DNA of 7,066 nucleotides from an uncultured Eubacteriales bacterium (GTDB taxonomy: Bacteria; Bacillota; Clostridia; Monoglobales; Firm-18): assembly GCA_905210885.1 (NCBI GenBank), contig CAJLYO010000085.1:1-7066 (forward strand), read 5' to 3'. The number at the start of each line of letters is the position of its first letter. The stretch's first letter is position 1. A model generated the notes under the pieces. It did not search any database and was not told where the DNA came from. It was given only the letters and a program-made list of their open reading frames with translations. A program made the translations under genes and the position numbers. Below, one piece after another: positions 1 to 5,937 of this stretch.

Positions 1-51
1 GCCATAGGTCTCTTCGGTTATATCAAGGTCGTTTTCAAAAAAATCATTCAT
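1..51 (-). CDS. N-terminal fragment of an unidentified divergent gene
   Basis: Reading the minus strand from an ATG at 51-49, the frame stays open to the window edge and gives MNDFFENDLDITEETYG, an acidic N-terminus that I do not recognise. Three signals support a real gene. A GGTGA Shine-Dalgarno core lies 5 nt before the ATG (minus strand, 61-57). A near-consensus sigma-A promoter lies just upstream. The codons are in keeping with the neighbouring genes. The only nearby alternative ATG, at 47-45, hits a stop within ten codons. The gene is transcribed away from the glycyl radical enzyme gene, so the two share a control region and the product may be functionally linked, for instance as a regulator, transporter or enzyme of the same pathway. 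Seventeen residues are too few to assign a function. Confidence 0.6.
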   Translation of the reverse strand, partial: MNDFFENDLDITEETYG

Positions 52-67
52 ATTAATCACCGTGGAA

Positions 68-96
68 AGTATAGCATTTTGTTATGAAAAAGTCAA
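68..96 (-). promoter_or_regulatory. Sigma-A promoter of the divergent gene
   Basis: On the minus strand a -35 box TTGACT (96-91) is followed after exactly 17 bp by a -10 box TATACT (73-68). A TG dinucleotide one base upstream of the -10 box makes it an extended -10. Transcription should start near 61-62, leaving a leader of only about 10 nt that begins with the Shine-Dalgarno sequence of the gene at 51-1. This is among the best promoter matches in the window. Confidence 0.75.
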
Positions 97-114
97 GTAA
101 TTGTAAAATATTTA

Positions 115-143
115 TTGTATTGCAGCCCTATCGGCGGTATATT
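115..143 (+). promoter_or_regulatory. Candidate promoter of the glycyl radical enzyme operon
   Basis: TTGTAT (115-120) and TATATT (138-143) are separated by 17 bp, a reasonable but imperfect sigma-A pair. The predicted start near 150 falls just before the Shine-Dalgarno sequence at 152-158. The imperfect boxes would fit a promoter that needs an activator, such as the AraC-type protein encoded in the same operon. The hexamer ATTGTA occurs twice here (100-105 and 114-119), which could be part of an operator, but the region is AT-rich and chance is a real alternative. Confidence 0.45.
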
Positions 144-151
144 GTTGTTAA

Positions 152-158
152 AGGGGAG
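152..158 (+). promoter_or_regulatory. Shine-Dalgarno site fixing the GRE start
   Basis: AGGGGAG lies 7 nt before the ATG at 166. It decides the start: the open frame extends upstream to a TTG at 115, but the extra 17 residues would span this site and the promoter, and no comparable site precedes the TTG. Confidence 0.8.
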
Positions 159-165
159 TGGTACA

Positions 166-2355
166 ATGTTTAAAACATTAAATAAAGATATACCCAAAAT
201 CAATAATAAATATCACAAAACGGACGAGGAGTTTAATTCATTCATGCGCATGGCATATCACGGATATGACTATGACGAAAATACAGGCATGGACGATGGC
301 GAAATTCTTAACGGACTTGAAAAGCTTGCAAAAGATGTAAGCAGTGAGGAACATTCCGTTCAAAAAGCAAAAGCCTTTGCGTATATTCTCGATAACACAC
401 GGATTGACGTAAACGAAAGCGATTATTTCGTGGGTTTTTACAGCTGGAACAGGCTGCTGTTTAAACCGTTTGTAGATAAGTGGCACAGCGAGGTCCAAAA
501 AAAGCTTTCTGATACGACGAGAAATTATATCAGAGATAATTATAATGCGGCAAATACAAATATTTGGATAGATTATGACCATTCCGTGCCCGATTGGGAC
601 GCGCTTTACAAGCTTGGGTTCCCCGGAATTGCAAAGCGTGCGGCGGAGTACCGTGAAAAGTATTTTAAGGAGCTTACACCGAAGCAGGCGGCATATTTTG
701 ACTCAATTGAAATTGAGTACAATGCGATTATCAGGCTTTTAAAGCGCATGTACGCCTATGCACTGACAAAAACTCACCCGAAGGCGGCGACGGTTGCACA
801 GTGTCTTAAAAATCTTTCTGAGGGAGCGCCGCAGACTTTTTATGATTGCCTTCAGCTGATTTACTTGTATTTTATGCTGAGCGAATCGGTTGACTGCTAT
901 CAGGTCCGCGCGCTTGGCAGCGGTATTGACAATGACCTTTACGGTTATTATAAAAACGACATTGAAAGCGGACGGTATACTAAGGAGGAAATCGGAGAGT
1001 TTTTCGGGTATTTTCTTATGCAGTTCTCCGCTATCGGAAACTACTGGGGTCAGCCCATGTATATAGGCGGAAGCAACAAGGACGGCACATGTAAGGTAAA
1101 CGAGCTTTCTTATCTGATTTTGGACGTTTATGATGAGCTGGGCATTTACAATCCTAAAATCCAGGTTAAGTACGGCAAAAATACGCCGCTGCCGTTTATA
1201 AATAAAATTCTTGATATGATACGCCGCGGAAATTCAAGCTTTGTGCTTGTGTGCGAGGAAAATATATATAAAGGCTTTAAACAGCGCGGTATACCCTTTG
1301 ACGAATACTTTGATTTTGATATTAAAGGCTGTTACGAATACGCCGTAAAGGCAAAGGAGCTGGCAACAGACCCGGTTTATATAAATCTGGCTCAAAGCGT
1401 ATGCACTGTGCTTCACGGTGAAAATCCGGAGGAAATTACAAGCTATGAAATGTTTGAAGCAGAGTATTATAAAAATTTGAAAGTAATATTTGACGGTGCG
1501 GTTGCTGCTGTAAATGAAATGGAACGATATCTGGAGTATTTAAATCCTTCGATTATGCTGTCCGCAACGTTTGAAAGCAGCATAAGGCAGGCTAAGGATG
1601 CATTTTTCGACGGTGCAAAATACAACACCTCGTCTTTTGTCGTAAGCGGCTTGGCTACAGCTGTTGACTCCTTAATGGCTGTTAAAAAGCTTGTTTTTGA
1701 CGATAAAAAAGTAACATTAAGCGAATTAAAAAACGTGCTGGATAACAACTGGGAGGGCGCCGAAAAACTGAGATTTGACGCTTTAAAACTAACCTGCAAA
1801 TACGGAACGGGCAATACCGAGGCAGACGCTTGCGCCCATAAGCTTGCAGAATTTACGGCAGGCTATCAGGGCATTAAAAATTCACGAAACGGCGAGTTTA
1901 AAATAACCATACATTCCGCACGTCAGTTTATAGAATTCGGCAAGCCGATGGGTGCGACACCCGACGGCAGAAAAGCCGGCGAGGAAACAAGCAAAAATGC
2001 GTCGCCTGTCCCCGGTGCCGATAAAATGGGTGTAACGGCGCTTATAATGTCCGCGGCAAAAACAATGCCTTATCGCTTTACCGAAGGGCATTGCCTTGAC
2101 GTTATGATTCACCCTACAGCGGCAGAGGGGGACGAAGGTCTTGCGGCAATGAAGGCATTGATTGACGTTTATGCGGAAAACGGAGGGGCTTCAATTCAGT
2201 TTAATGTGCTCAACGCCAAAACTTTGAAGGACGCACAAAAGCACCCTGAAAAGTATCGGAATCTGCAGGTTCGCGTATGCGGATGGAATGTTTTATTTAA
2301 TAACATGTGCAGGAAAGAACAGGATGAATATATTAAAAGGGCGGAGGCAATATGA
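166..2355 (+). CDS. Glycyl radical enzyme (PFL2-like), substrate unassigned
   Basis: A 729-residue cytoplasmic, oxygen-sensitive radical enzyme of the pyruvate formate-lyase superfamily. The C-terminal glycyl radical loop is RVCGWNVLFNN with the radical residue Gly706, 24 residues from the end as usual. The thiyl-radical cysteine is Cys389 in GCYE, with Glu391 in the position of the general base of GRE dehydratases and lyases. True pyruvate formate-lyase has two adjacent cysteines, so this is not one. Other family landmarks are the DNDLYGYYKNDIE stretch (from 255), GATPDGR (596-602) and IQFNV (677-681). The protein is shorter than the roughly 780-850 residues common among dehydratase and lyase GREs. 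After GCYE it reads YAVKAKE rather than the P-x-x-P-G-K type sequence of glycerol, propanediol or choline enzymes, and the usual GRxDQ motif reads SGIDN (252-256), losing the arginine. Its stop overlaps the start of the activase gene. PFL2-like membership is very secure; the reaction is unknown, with a dehydratase or C-X lyase the likeliest inference. Confidence 0.93.
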   Translation: MFKTLNKDIPKINNKYHKTDEEFNSFMRMAYHGYDYDENTGMDDGEILNGLEKLAKDVSSEEHSVQKAKAFAYILDNTRIDVNESDYFVGFYSWNRLLFKPFVDKWHSEVQKKLSDTTRNYIRDNYNAANTNIWIDYDHSVPDWDALYKLGFPGIAKRAAEYREKYFKELTPKQAAYFDSIEIEYNAIIRLLKRMYAYALTKTHPKAATVAQCLKNLSEGAPQTFYDCLQLIYLYFMLSESVDCYQVRALGSGIDNDLYGYYKNDIESGRYTKEEIGEFFGYFLMQFSAIGNYWGQPMYIGGSNKDGTCKVNELSYLILDVYDELGIYNPKIQVKYGKNTPLPFINKILDMIRRGNSSFVLVCEENIYKGFKQRGIPFDEYFDFDIKGCYEYAVKAKELATDPVYINLAQSVCTVLHGENPEEITSYEMFEAEYYKNLKVIFDGAVAAVNEMERYLEYLNPSIMLSATFESSIRQAKDAFFDGAKYNTSSFVVSGLATAVDSLMAVKKLVFDDKKVTLSELKNVLDNNWEGAEKLRFDALKLTCKYGTGNTEADACAHKLAEFTAGYQGIKNSRNGEFKITIHSARQFIEFGKPMGATPDGRKAGEETSKNASPVPGADKMGVTALIMSAAKTMPYRFTEGHCLDVMIHPTAAEGDEGLAAMKALIDVYAENGGASIQFNVLNAKTLKDAQKHPEKYRNLQVRVCGWNVLFNNMCRKEQDEYIKRAEAI

Positions 2356-3206
2356 AAATAACGGGAATTAAGCGTTTTGCGGTCCATGACGGCGACGGTA
2401 TACGTACAACGGTGTTTTTCAAAGGCTGTCCGTTAAAATGTGCGTGGTGCCATAACCCGGAGGCGATTTCCTTTGAAAGACAAATCGGGTATTACGCTCA
2501 TAAATGCATAGGCTGCGGAGAATGTGCAAGGGTTTGTAAAAATCACACCTTTAAAGACGGAGTACATATTTTCAACAGGGGAGAATGCACGGCATGCGGA
2601 CAATGCGCCGCGGTCTGCCCCGTTTCAAGCCTCGAGCTTTACGGAGAGGAAAAGGACATAAAAAGCCTTTGCGAAATTTTAAAAACAGATAAGCAGTTTT
2701 ACGATTCAAGCGGAGGGGGAATAACCCTATCCGGCGGCGAGTGTCTTATGTTTCCGAAGGAGTGCCGCGAAATTCTTTACGAGATGAAAAAATACGGAAT
2801 CAATACCGCAGTTGACACCTGCGGATATGTAAATCGTGAAAACCTTTGCGAGGTTATGGAATATACTGATGTATTTCTGTATGATTTAAAGGCGTTTGAT
2901 GAGGATGTGCATATTAAGTGCACCGGGAAATCCAATCGAATTATTCTTGAAAATCTGGAATTTCTTAATGCATGCGGCAAGAATATTGAGATACGTATTC
3001 CTTATGTGCCCGGTTATAATTCGGACCAAATTGATAAAATAAACGAATATGTAAAGGGGATGAAAAGTGTAAAAAAAGTTAAAATTCTGCCGTATCATAA
3101 CCTTGCCGGCTCTAAATATACGGCATTGGGTTTAAAAAATATTCAGCCGGATATTCCGCTTCCGAATGAGGCAGAAATAGCCGCGGCAGAGAGAAAATTT
3201 TCCTGA
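2352..3206 (+). CDS. Glycyl radical enzyme activating protein (radical SAM)
   Basis: A 284-residue radical S-adenosylmethionine enzyme that should generate the radical on Gly706 of the upstream enzyme by hydrogen abstraction with a 5'-deoxyadenosyl radical. The N-terminus carries the activase signature HDGDGIRTTVFFKGC. The SAM-cluster cysteines follow as CxxxCxxC at Cys26, Cys30 and Cys33. Between this and the rest of the barrel sits a ferredoxin-like insert with two CxxCxxCxxxC sets (Cys52/55/58/62 and Cys79/82/85/89), each able to hold a [4Fe-4S] cluster. This insert is typical of activases for non-PFL GREs and absent from the short PFL activase. SGGG and SGGE motifs (120-130), DTCGY (155-159) and DLK (178-180) follow. 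The ATG overlaps the GRE stop codon (ATGA), and GGAGG at 2343-2347 precedes it, so the two are very probably translationally coupled. Assignment as the dedicated partner of the upstream GRE is secure. Confidence 0.95.
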   Translation: MKITGIKRFAVHDGDGIRTTVFFKGCPLKCAWCHNPEAISFERQIGYYAHKCIGCGECARVCKNHTFKDGVHIFNRGECTACGQCAAVCPVSSLELYGEEKDIKSLCEILKTDKQFYDSSGGGITLSGGECLMFPKECREILYEMKKYGINTAVDTCGYVNRENLCEVMEYTDVFLYDLKAFDEDVHIKCTGKSNRIILENLEFLNACGKNIEIRIPYVPGYNSDQIDKINEYVKGMKSVKKVKILPYHNLAGSKYTALGLKNIQPDIPLPNEAEIAAAERKFS

Positions 3207-3218
3207 TTTATATTCCTG

Positions 3219-3247
3219 TTGTTTTTAAAATGATTTTATGATATAAT
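3219..3247 (+). promoter_or_regulatory. Possible internal promoter before the SGNH hydrolase gene
   Basis: TTGTTT (3219-3224) and a perfect TATAAT (3242-3247) are 17 bp apart in the 58-bp gap after the activase gene. No terminator is seen in this gap, so the downstream genes can also be read from the GRE promoter. The predicted start, near 3254, would fall inside the Shine-Dalgarno sequence at 3252-3257 and give an almost leaderless message, which argues against strong use. AT-richness could produce the match by chance. Confidence 0.35.
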
Positions 3248-3264
3248 ACACGGAGGTACAAAAA

Positions 3265-3909
3265 ATGAAAAAGGTTTTATTATTGGGCGATTCAATAAGG
3301 CAGGGCTATGACAGATTTGTAAAAACAGCGTTTGAAGGCAAGGCTGAGGTTTACTACCCCGGTGACAACTGCCGCTTTGCCCAGTATATCTTAAGAACGC
3401 TCCACGATTGGAAGGACGAGCTTAAGCTTGGTGATGATGTGGATTGCGTTCACTGGAACGCCGGGCTTTGGGATACCTTGATTTTATACAATGACGGCGT
3501 TTTAACGCCTCTTAGCGCATATGAAAATTTTATTGACAGAATATGCCGCAGAATTAAGGTTTTGTTTCCCGGGGCGGATATAATTTTTGCCGCCTCTACG
3601 CCTGTGCTTGAGGATATGTTCCCGGAACCGTGGAAGGGCATGCGTTATAACAAGGACATTGAAATTTTCAACAATGCCGCGGCGGAAATCGTTATAAAAA
3701 ACGGCGGAAAAATAAATGACCTTTATGGTTTGCTTTGTAATACCCCCAGAGAATTTCACTCCGACATGACGCATTTTTACACAAAGGAAGCGACAAAGCT
3801 TATAACAGAAAAGGTTGTCGCAGTTATTGAGGAAAGCATAGGCGTGCGTGCCGAAAAAATCGATTATGACAAATTCTTTGCCGGACGTGACAGTGTTTTG
3901 GGAATTTAG
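3265..3909 (+). CDS. Cytoplasmic SGNH/GDSL-type hydrolase
   Basis: A 214-residue protein with the sequence blocks of SGNH hydrolases, which are mostly esterases and deacetylases. Block I is LLLGDSIRQGY with nucleophile Ser10. Gly33 in YPGDN is a candidate for the block II oxyanion residue. Block III is WNAGLWD with Asn65 as the oxyanion asparagine. Block V is SDMTH with Asp167 and His170 completing the triad. There is no signal peptide or membrane segment, so it acts inside the cell, presumably on an imported or phosphorylated acyl ester. Size and position beside a membrane AraC regulator recall the rhamnogalacturonan acetylesterases YesT/YesY next to YesS in Bacillus subtilis, but that is an analogy of context, not proof of substrate. 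GGAGGT (3252-3257) lies 7 nt before the ATG. It is probably co-transcribed with the GRE pair. Fold and triad are secure; the substrate is unknown. Confidence 0.85.
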   Translation: MKKVLLLGDSIRQGYDRFVKTAFEGKAEVYYPGDNCRFAQYILRTLHDWKDELKLGDDVDCVHWNAGLWDTLILYNDGVLTPLSAYENFIDRICRRIKVLFPGADIIFAASTPVLEDMFPEPWKGMRYNKDIEIFNNAAAEIVIKNGGKINDLYGLLCNTPREFHSDMTHFYTKEATKLITEKVVAVIEESIGVRAEKIDYDKFFAGRDSVLGI

Positions 3910-3943
3910 CAGTTAAAAACTTTTATATTCAGGGTGTGTCGGA

Positions 3944-5761
3944 ATGTTTAAGAAAAGAAGAGCTTTAGCGCAGTACTTCATCTTGTTTTTTTCAATGTTT
4001 GCCGTATTAATGACCGGTATTGTCGTTTTGCTGTATTGCTACGTTATGCCGCGTTATTTGAAGGAAATCGAGAAAAACCTCCAAAGCAGAAATGAATATG
4101 CGGTATTGAGGTTTCATGATATTTTTGAGCATTTGGACGGTATAACTTATGAAATGTACACCGATGAAAATTTAAATTCACGGCTTGTTTCAGACAGCGA
4201 AATCAGTCTTATGGACGGCATTGACAATTTAAAAAAATACAAAAAAGGTTATGACCTCATTGAAAATATTGTTTTATGCTATGATAATTCCGATGTGTAC
4301 TGTACATCACTCGGTATAGTTCAGAAGAAAAATCATCCGGATATTCAAAAACTTGAATCACGGCTAAACAATAGCGCCGAGGAAAAATGGGTCTGTGCAA
4401 AATCAATTGTAAATGATGAGGAGATGCTTTTGCTCGGCAAACGCGTAAAGAGCATATTGCCGTATTATAAGGACATTACGCTTGTTTTTGAAATCTCATA
4501 CTACAAGCTTTCGGTGCTTGTAAAAAACGAGTGTATAGATGAAAGCAGCAGCTTTGTTGCTGATTTCGGGAACGGTCTGGTATTTGAAACCGGAGATCTT
4601 GAATGTGATACGGCAGCAATCCTTAAACGGGCAGAGGGAAAAGAAGGTACGGTTTATGTCAGACCGCATGACGTAATATGCCGGCAGACTGTATACGAGG
4701 ATGTTAAATATACATACATTATGTCGGAAAAAGATTTTTTGGGCGGATATCTGTCATTTCAGTTTAATATTTTACTGGGCATGATTTTGCTTGCGGTTAC
4801 GGGCATAGTGATTTGCATAAAATTTTCGCGCGTAAGCTACAATCCCATAACCGAGATATACAGCGCCATAGGAAAAGACAGTGAAACAAACGATGGTGTG
4901 AACGAGTTTAGCTATATTCAGGAATTTATTTCGGAAATTGTTAATAAAAACGAGGAGCTTAACGTAACCATAAAATTCCAGAAAATGCATCTGCGCCGGC
5001 AGGCTCTGCTGAAAATACTAAACGGTGATATAGAGGACGAGGAACAGGCAAGAAACCTTGCGGCAAACACGGAGCTTTCCTTTAACGGAAGGTATTACGT
5101 CGTTATCGTAAGCCTCGACGGCGATATGAAAGAAAAAGACGCCGCCGATGTGATAAACGGCTGCCTTTCAAAGCGCAATATGGGATACGCTCTTGAAATT
5201 TTAAACGATGGGTATATCGCCATAATAGTGACCGCCGATGAGTCAAGGGAAGAGTTTGCGTCGGAGCTTACGGAGCTTATACAAAATGAATTTGAAACCG
5301 ATGCCGAAATATTTGCCGGAAACGTGTGCACCGAGCTTATTCAGATTAGCAAGTCGTATAAGCACGCTCTTGAGCTATATAAGCAGCGCACGCTTAAGCT
5401 TAACGAGAAAGCCGACAGCATTGATTTAACGGAGGAGCGAAAGCTGTATTATGATGTTTTAAAGTTTATTCAGGATAATTACACAGATGACAGTTTAAGC
5501 CTAAGCCTTATTTCGGAGAAAACCGGGAAATCAATTTATTACATAAGCAGGCTTATAAAATCAAATATGGGCTGTACGTTTATCGACTATATCTCAAACT
5601 TAAGGATAGCATACGCCAAAAAGCTGCTTATCGAAACAGATATGATGATTGCGGATATTGTGGCAAAGGTCGGATACTTAAATGTTCCGAGCTTCAATAA
5701 AAAGTTTAAAAAGATTGTCGGCAAAAGCCCGACAGAGTATAAAACCGAATTTAAAGTTTAA
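3944..5761 (+). CDS. Membrane-anchored AraC-family sensor-regulator
   Basis: A 605-residue one-component regulator. A first membrane helix (about 11-34) follows a basic KKRR start. An extracytoplasmic region of about 240 residues (35-273), probably Cache-like by analogy with similar regulators, is followed by a second helix (about 274-293). A cytoplasmic coiled linker (about 320-365) leads to a region resembling the degenerate GGDEF-like domain of CdaR/YesN-type regulators (about 380-490, including SYKHALELYKQR). The C-terminus (about 500-603) is an AraC/XylS double helix-turn-helix, with the classical second-motif signature running from GYLNVPSFNKKF (577-588) to KSPTEY (594-599). This is the architecture of B. 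subtilis YesS, which responds to extracellular sugars. It probably senses a ligand outside and controls transcription of its own operon or the divergent gene. The gap to the SGNH gene is 34 bp with no terminator; only a weak AGGGTG site (3931-3936) precedes the ATG, suggesting low expression. The target sites are not identified. Confidence 0.9.
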   Translation: MFKKRRALAQYFILFFSMFAVLMTGIVVLLYCYVMPRYLKEIEKNLQSRNEYAVLRFHDIFEHLDGITYEMYTDENLNSRLVSDSEISLMDGIDNLKKYKKGYDLIENIVLCYDNSDVYCTSLGIVQKKNHPDIQKLESRLNNSAEEKWVCAKSIVNDEEMLLLGKRVKSILPYYKDITLVFEISYYKLSVLVKNECIDESSSFVADFGNGLVFETGDLECDTAAILKRAEGKEGTVYVRPHDVICRQTVYEDVKYTYIMSEKDFLGGYLSFQFNILLGMILLAVTGIVICIKFSRVSYNPITEIYSAIGKDSETNDGVNEFSYIQEFISEIVNKNEELNVTIKFQKMHLRRQALLKILNGDIEDEEQARNLAANTELSFNGRYYVVIVSLDGDMKEKDAADVINGCLSKRNMGYALEILNDGYIAIIVTADESREEFASELTELIQNEFETDAEIFAGNVCTELIQISKSYKHALELYKQRTLKLNEKADSIDLTEERKLYYDVLKFIQDNYTDDSLSLSLISEKTGKSIYYISRLIKSNMGCTFIDYISNLRIAYAKKLLIETDMMIADIVAKVGYLNVPSFNKKFKKIVGKSPTEYKTEFKV

Positions 5762-5794
5762 AAAGACGGAGAATATATTTTTCTCCGTCTTTTT
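5760..5794 (+). terminator. Intrinsic terminator ending the GRE operon
   Basis: A perfect 14-bp stem is formed by AAAAAGACGGAGAA (5760-5773) and TTCTCCGTCTTTTT (5781-5794) with a 7-nt loop TATATTT, the 3' arm ending in a T-run. It begins inside the regulator's stop codon. Because the 5' arm starts with an A-run, the hairpin could also work on the opposite strand, although no convergent gene is present here. Confidence 0.92.
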
Positions 5795-5800
5795 CGTACC

Positions 5801-5835
5801 GCAAAGTCCCTTTGCAAAAACGGCAAAGCCCCTTT
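5801..5835. repeat. Short 22-bp-period direct repeat
   Basis: GCAAAGTCCCTTT (5801-5813) recurs as GCAAAGCCCCTTT (5823-5835) with one mismatch. The first copy extends to a small inverted repeat, GCAAAG-TCC-CTTTGC (5801-5815). The element lies between the terminator and the next promoter. It could be a remnant of a longer palindromic intergenic repeat or a duplicated protein-binding site; no mobile-element gene is attached. Confidence 0.45.
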
Positions 5836-5878
5836 AAAACCTTGAATTATCGGCGTTTATCTCTGCAATTATTACCAA

Positions 5879-5908
5879 TTGACTTTACATATGTTTAACT
5901 GCTATTAT
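5879..5908 (+). promoter_or_regulatory. Sigma-A promoter of the secreted-protein gene
   Basis: TTGACT (5879-5884) and TATTAT (5903-5908) are separated by 18 bp. The predicted start near 5915 leaves a leader of about 23 nt before the TTG start codon. The preceding terminator and this promoter together indicate that the downstream gene is a separate transcription unit from the GRE operon. Confidence 0.65.
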
Positions 5909-5925
5909 AGCCTTAGAAAAGTTAT

Positions 5926-5932
5926 GAGGTGA
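5926..5932 (+). promoter_or_regulatory. Shine-Dalgarno site deciding a TTG start
   Basis: GAGGTGA ends 5 nt before TTG at 5938. The ATG at 5934 is only 1 nt away, is in another frame and meets a stop after 27 codons. In the coding frame the upstream limit is a TAG at 5914-5916, and the only earlier start-like codon, GTG at 5929, overlaps this site. TTG at 5938 is therefore the best start. Confidence 0.75.
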
Positions 5933-5937
5933 GATGC

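Noticed and set aside
115..165. Upstream extension of the GRE frame to a TTG at 115 (17 extra residues)
   Set aside because: It would run through the Shine-Dalgarno site and the putative promoter, has no ribosome site of its own, and the extra residues do not resemble a GRE N-terminus.
238..582. Minus-strand open frame of 114 codons inside the GRE gene
   Set aside because: It lies wholly within a clearly conserved gene, has no recognisable protein features and is best explained as an antisense shadow. The same applies to the other antisense frames within 1234-2387, 2777-3098, 3450-3774 and 4772-5331.
166..2355. Annotation as pyruvate formate-lyase (pflB)
   Set aside because: A single catalytic cysteine followed by Y-E replaces the Cys-Cys pair of pyruvate formate-lyase, and the activase carries the two extra ferredoxin-like clusters typical of non-PFL systems.
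3910..3943. Separate promoter for the AraC regulator (TATATT at 3924-3929)
   Set aside because: No acceptable -35 box is found 16-18 bp upstream; the nearest TTGGGA is about 20 bp away. Read-through from upstream is simpler.
5238..5429. Plus-strand 63-codon frame inside the regulator gene
   Set aside because: It is out of frame within the GGDEF-like region of the AraC regulator and has no supporting signals.
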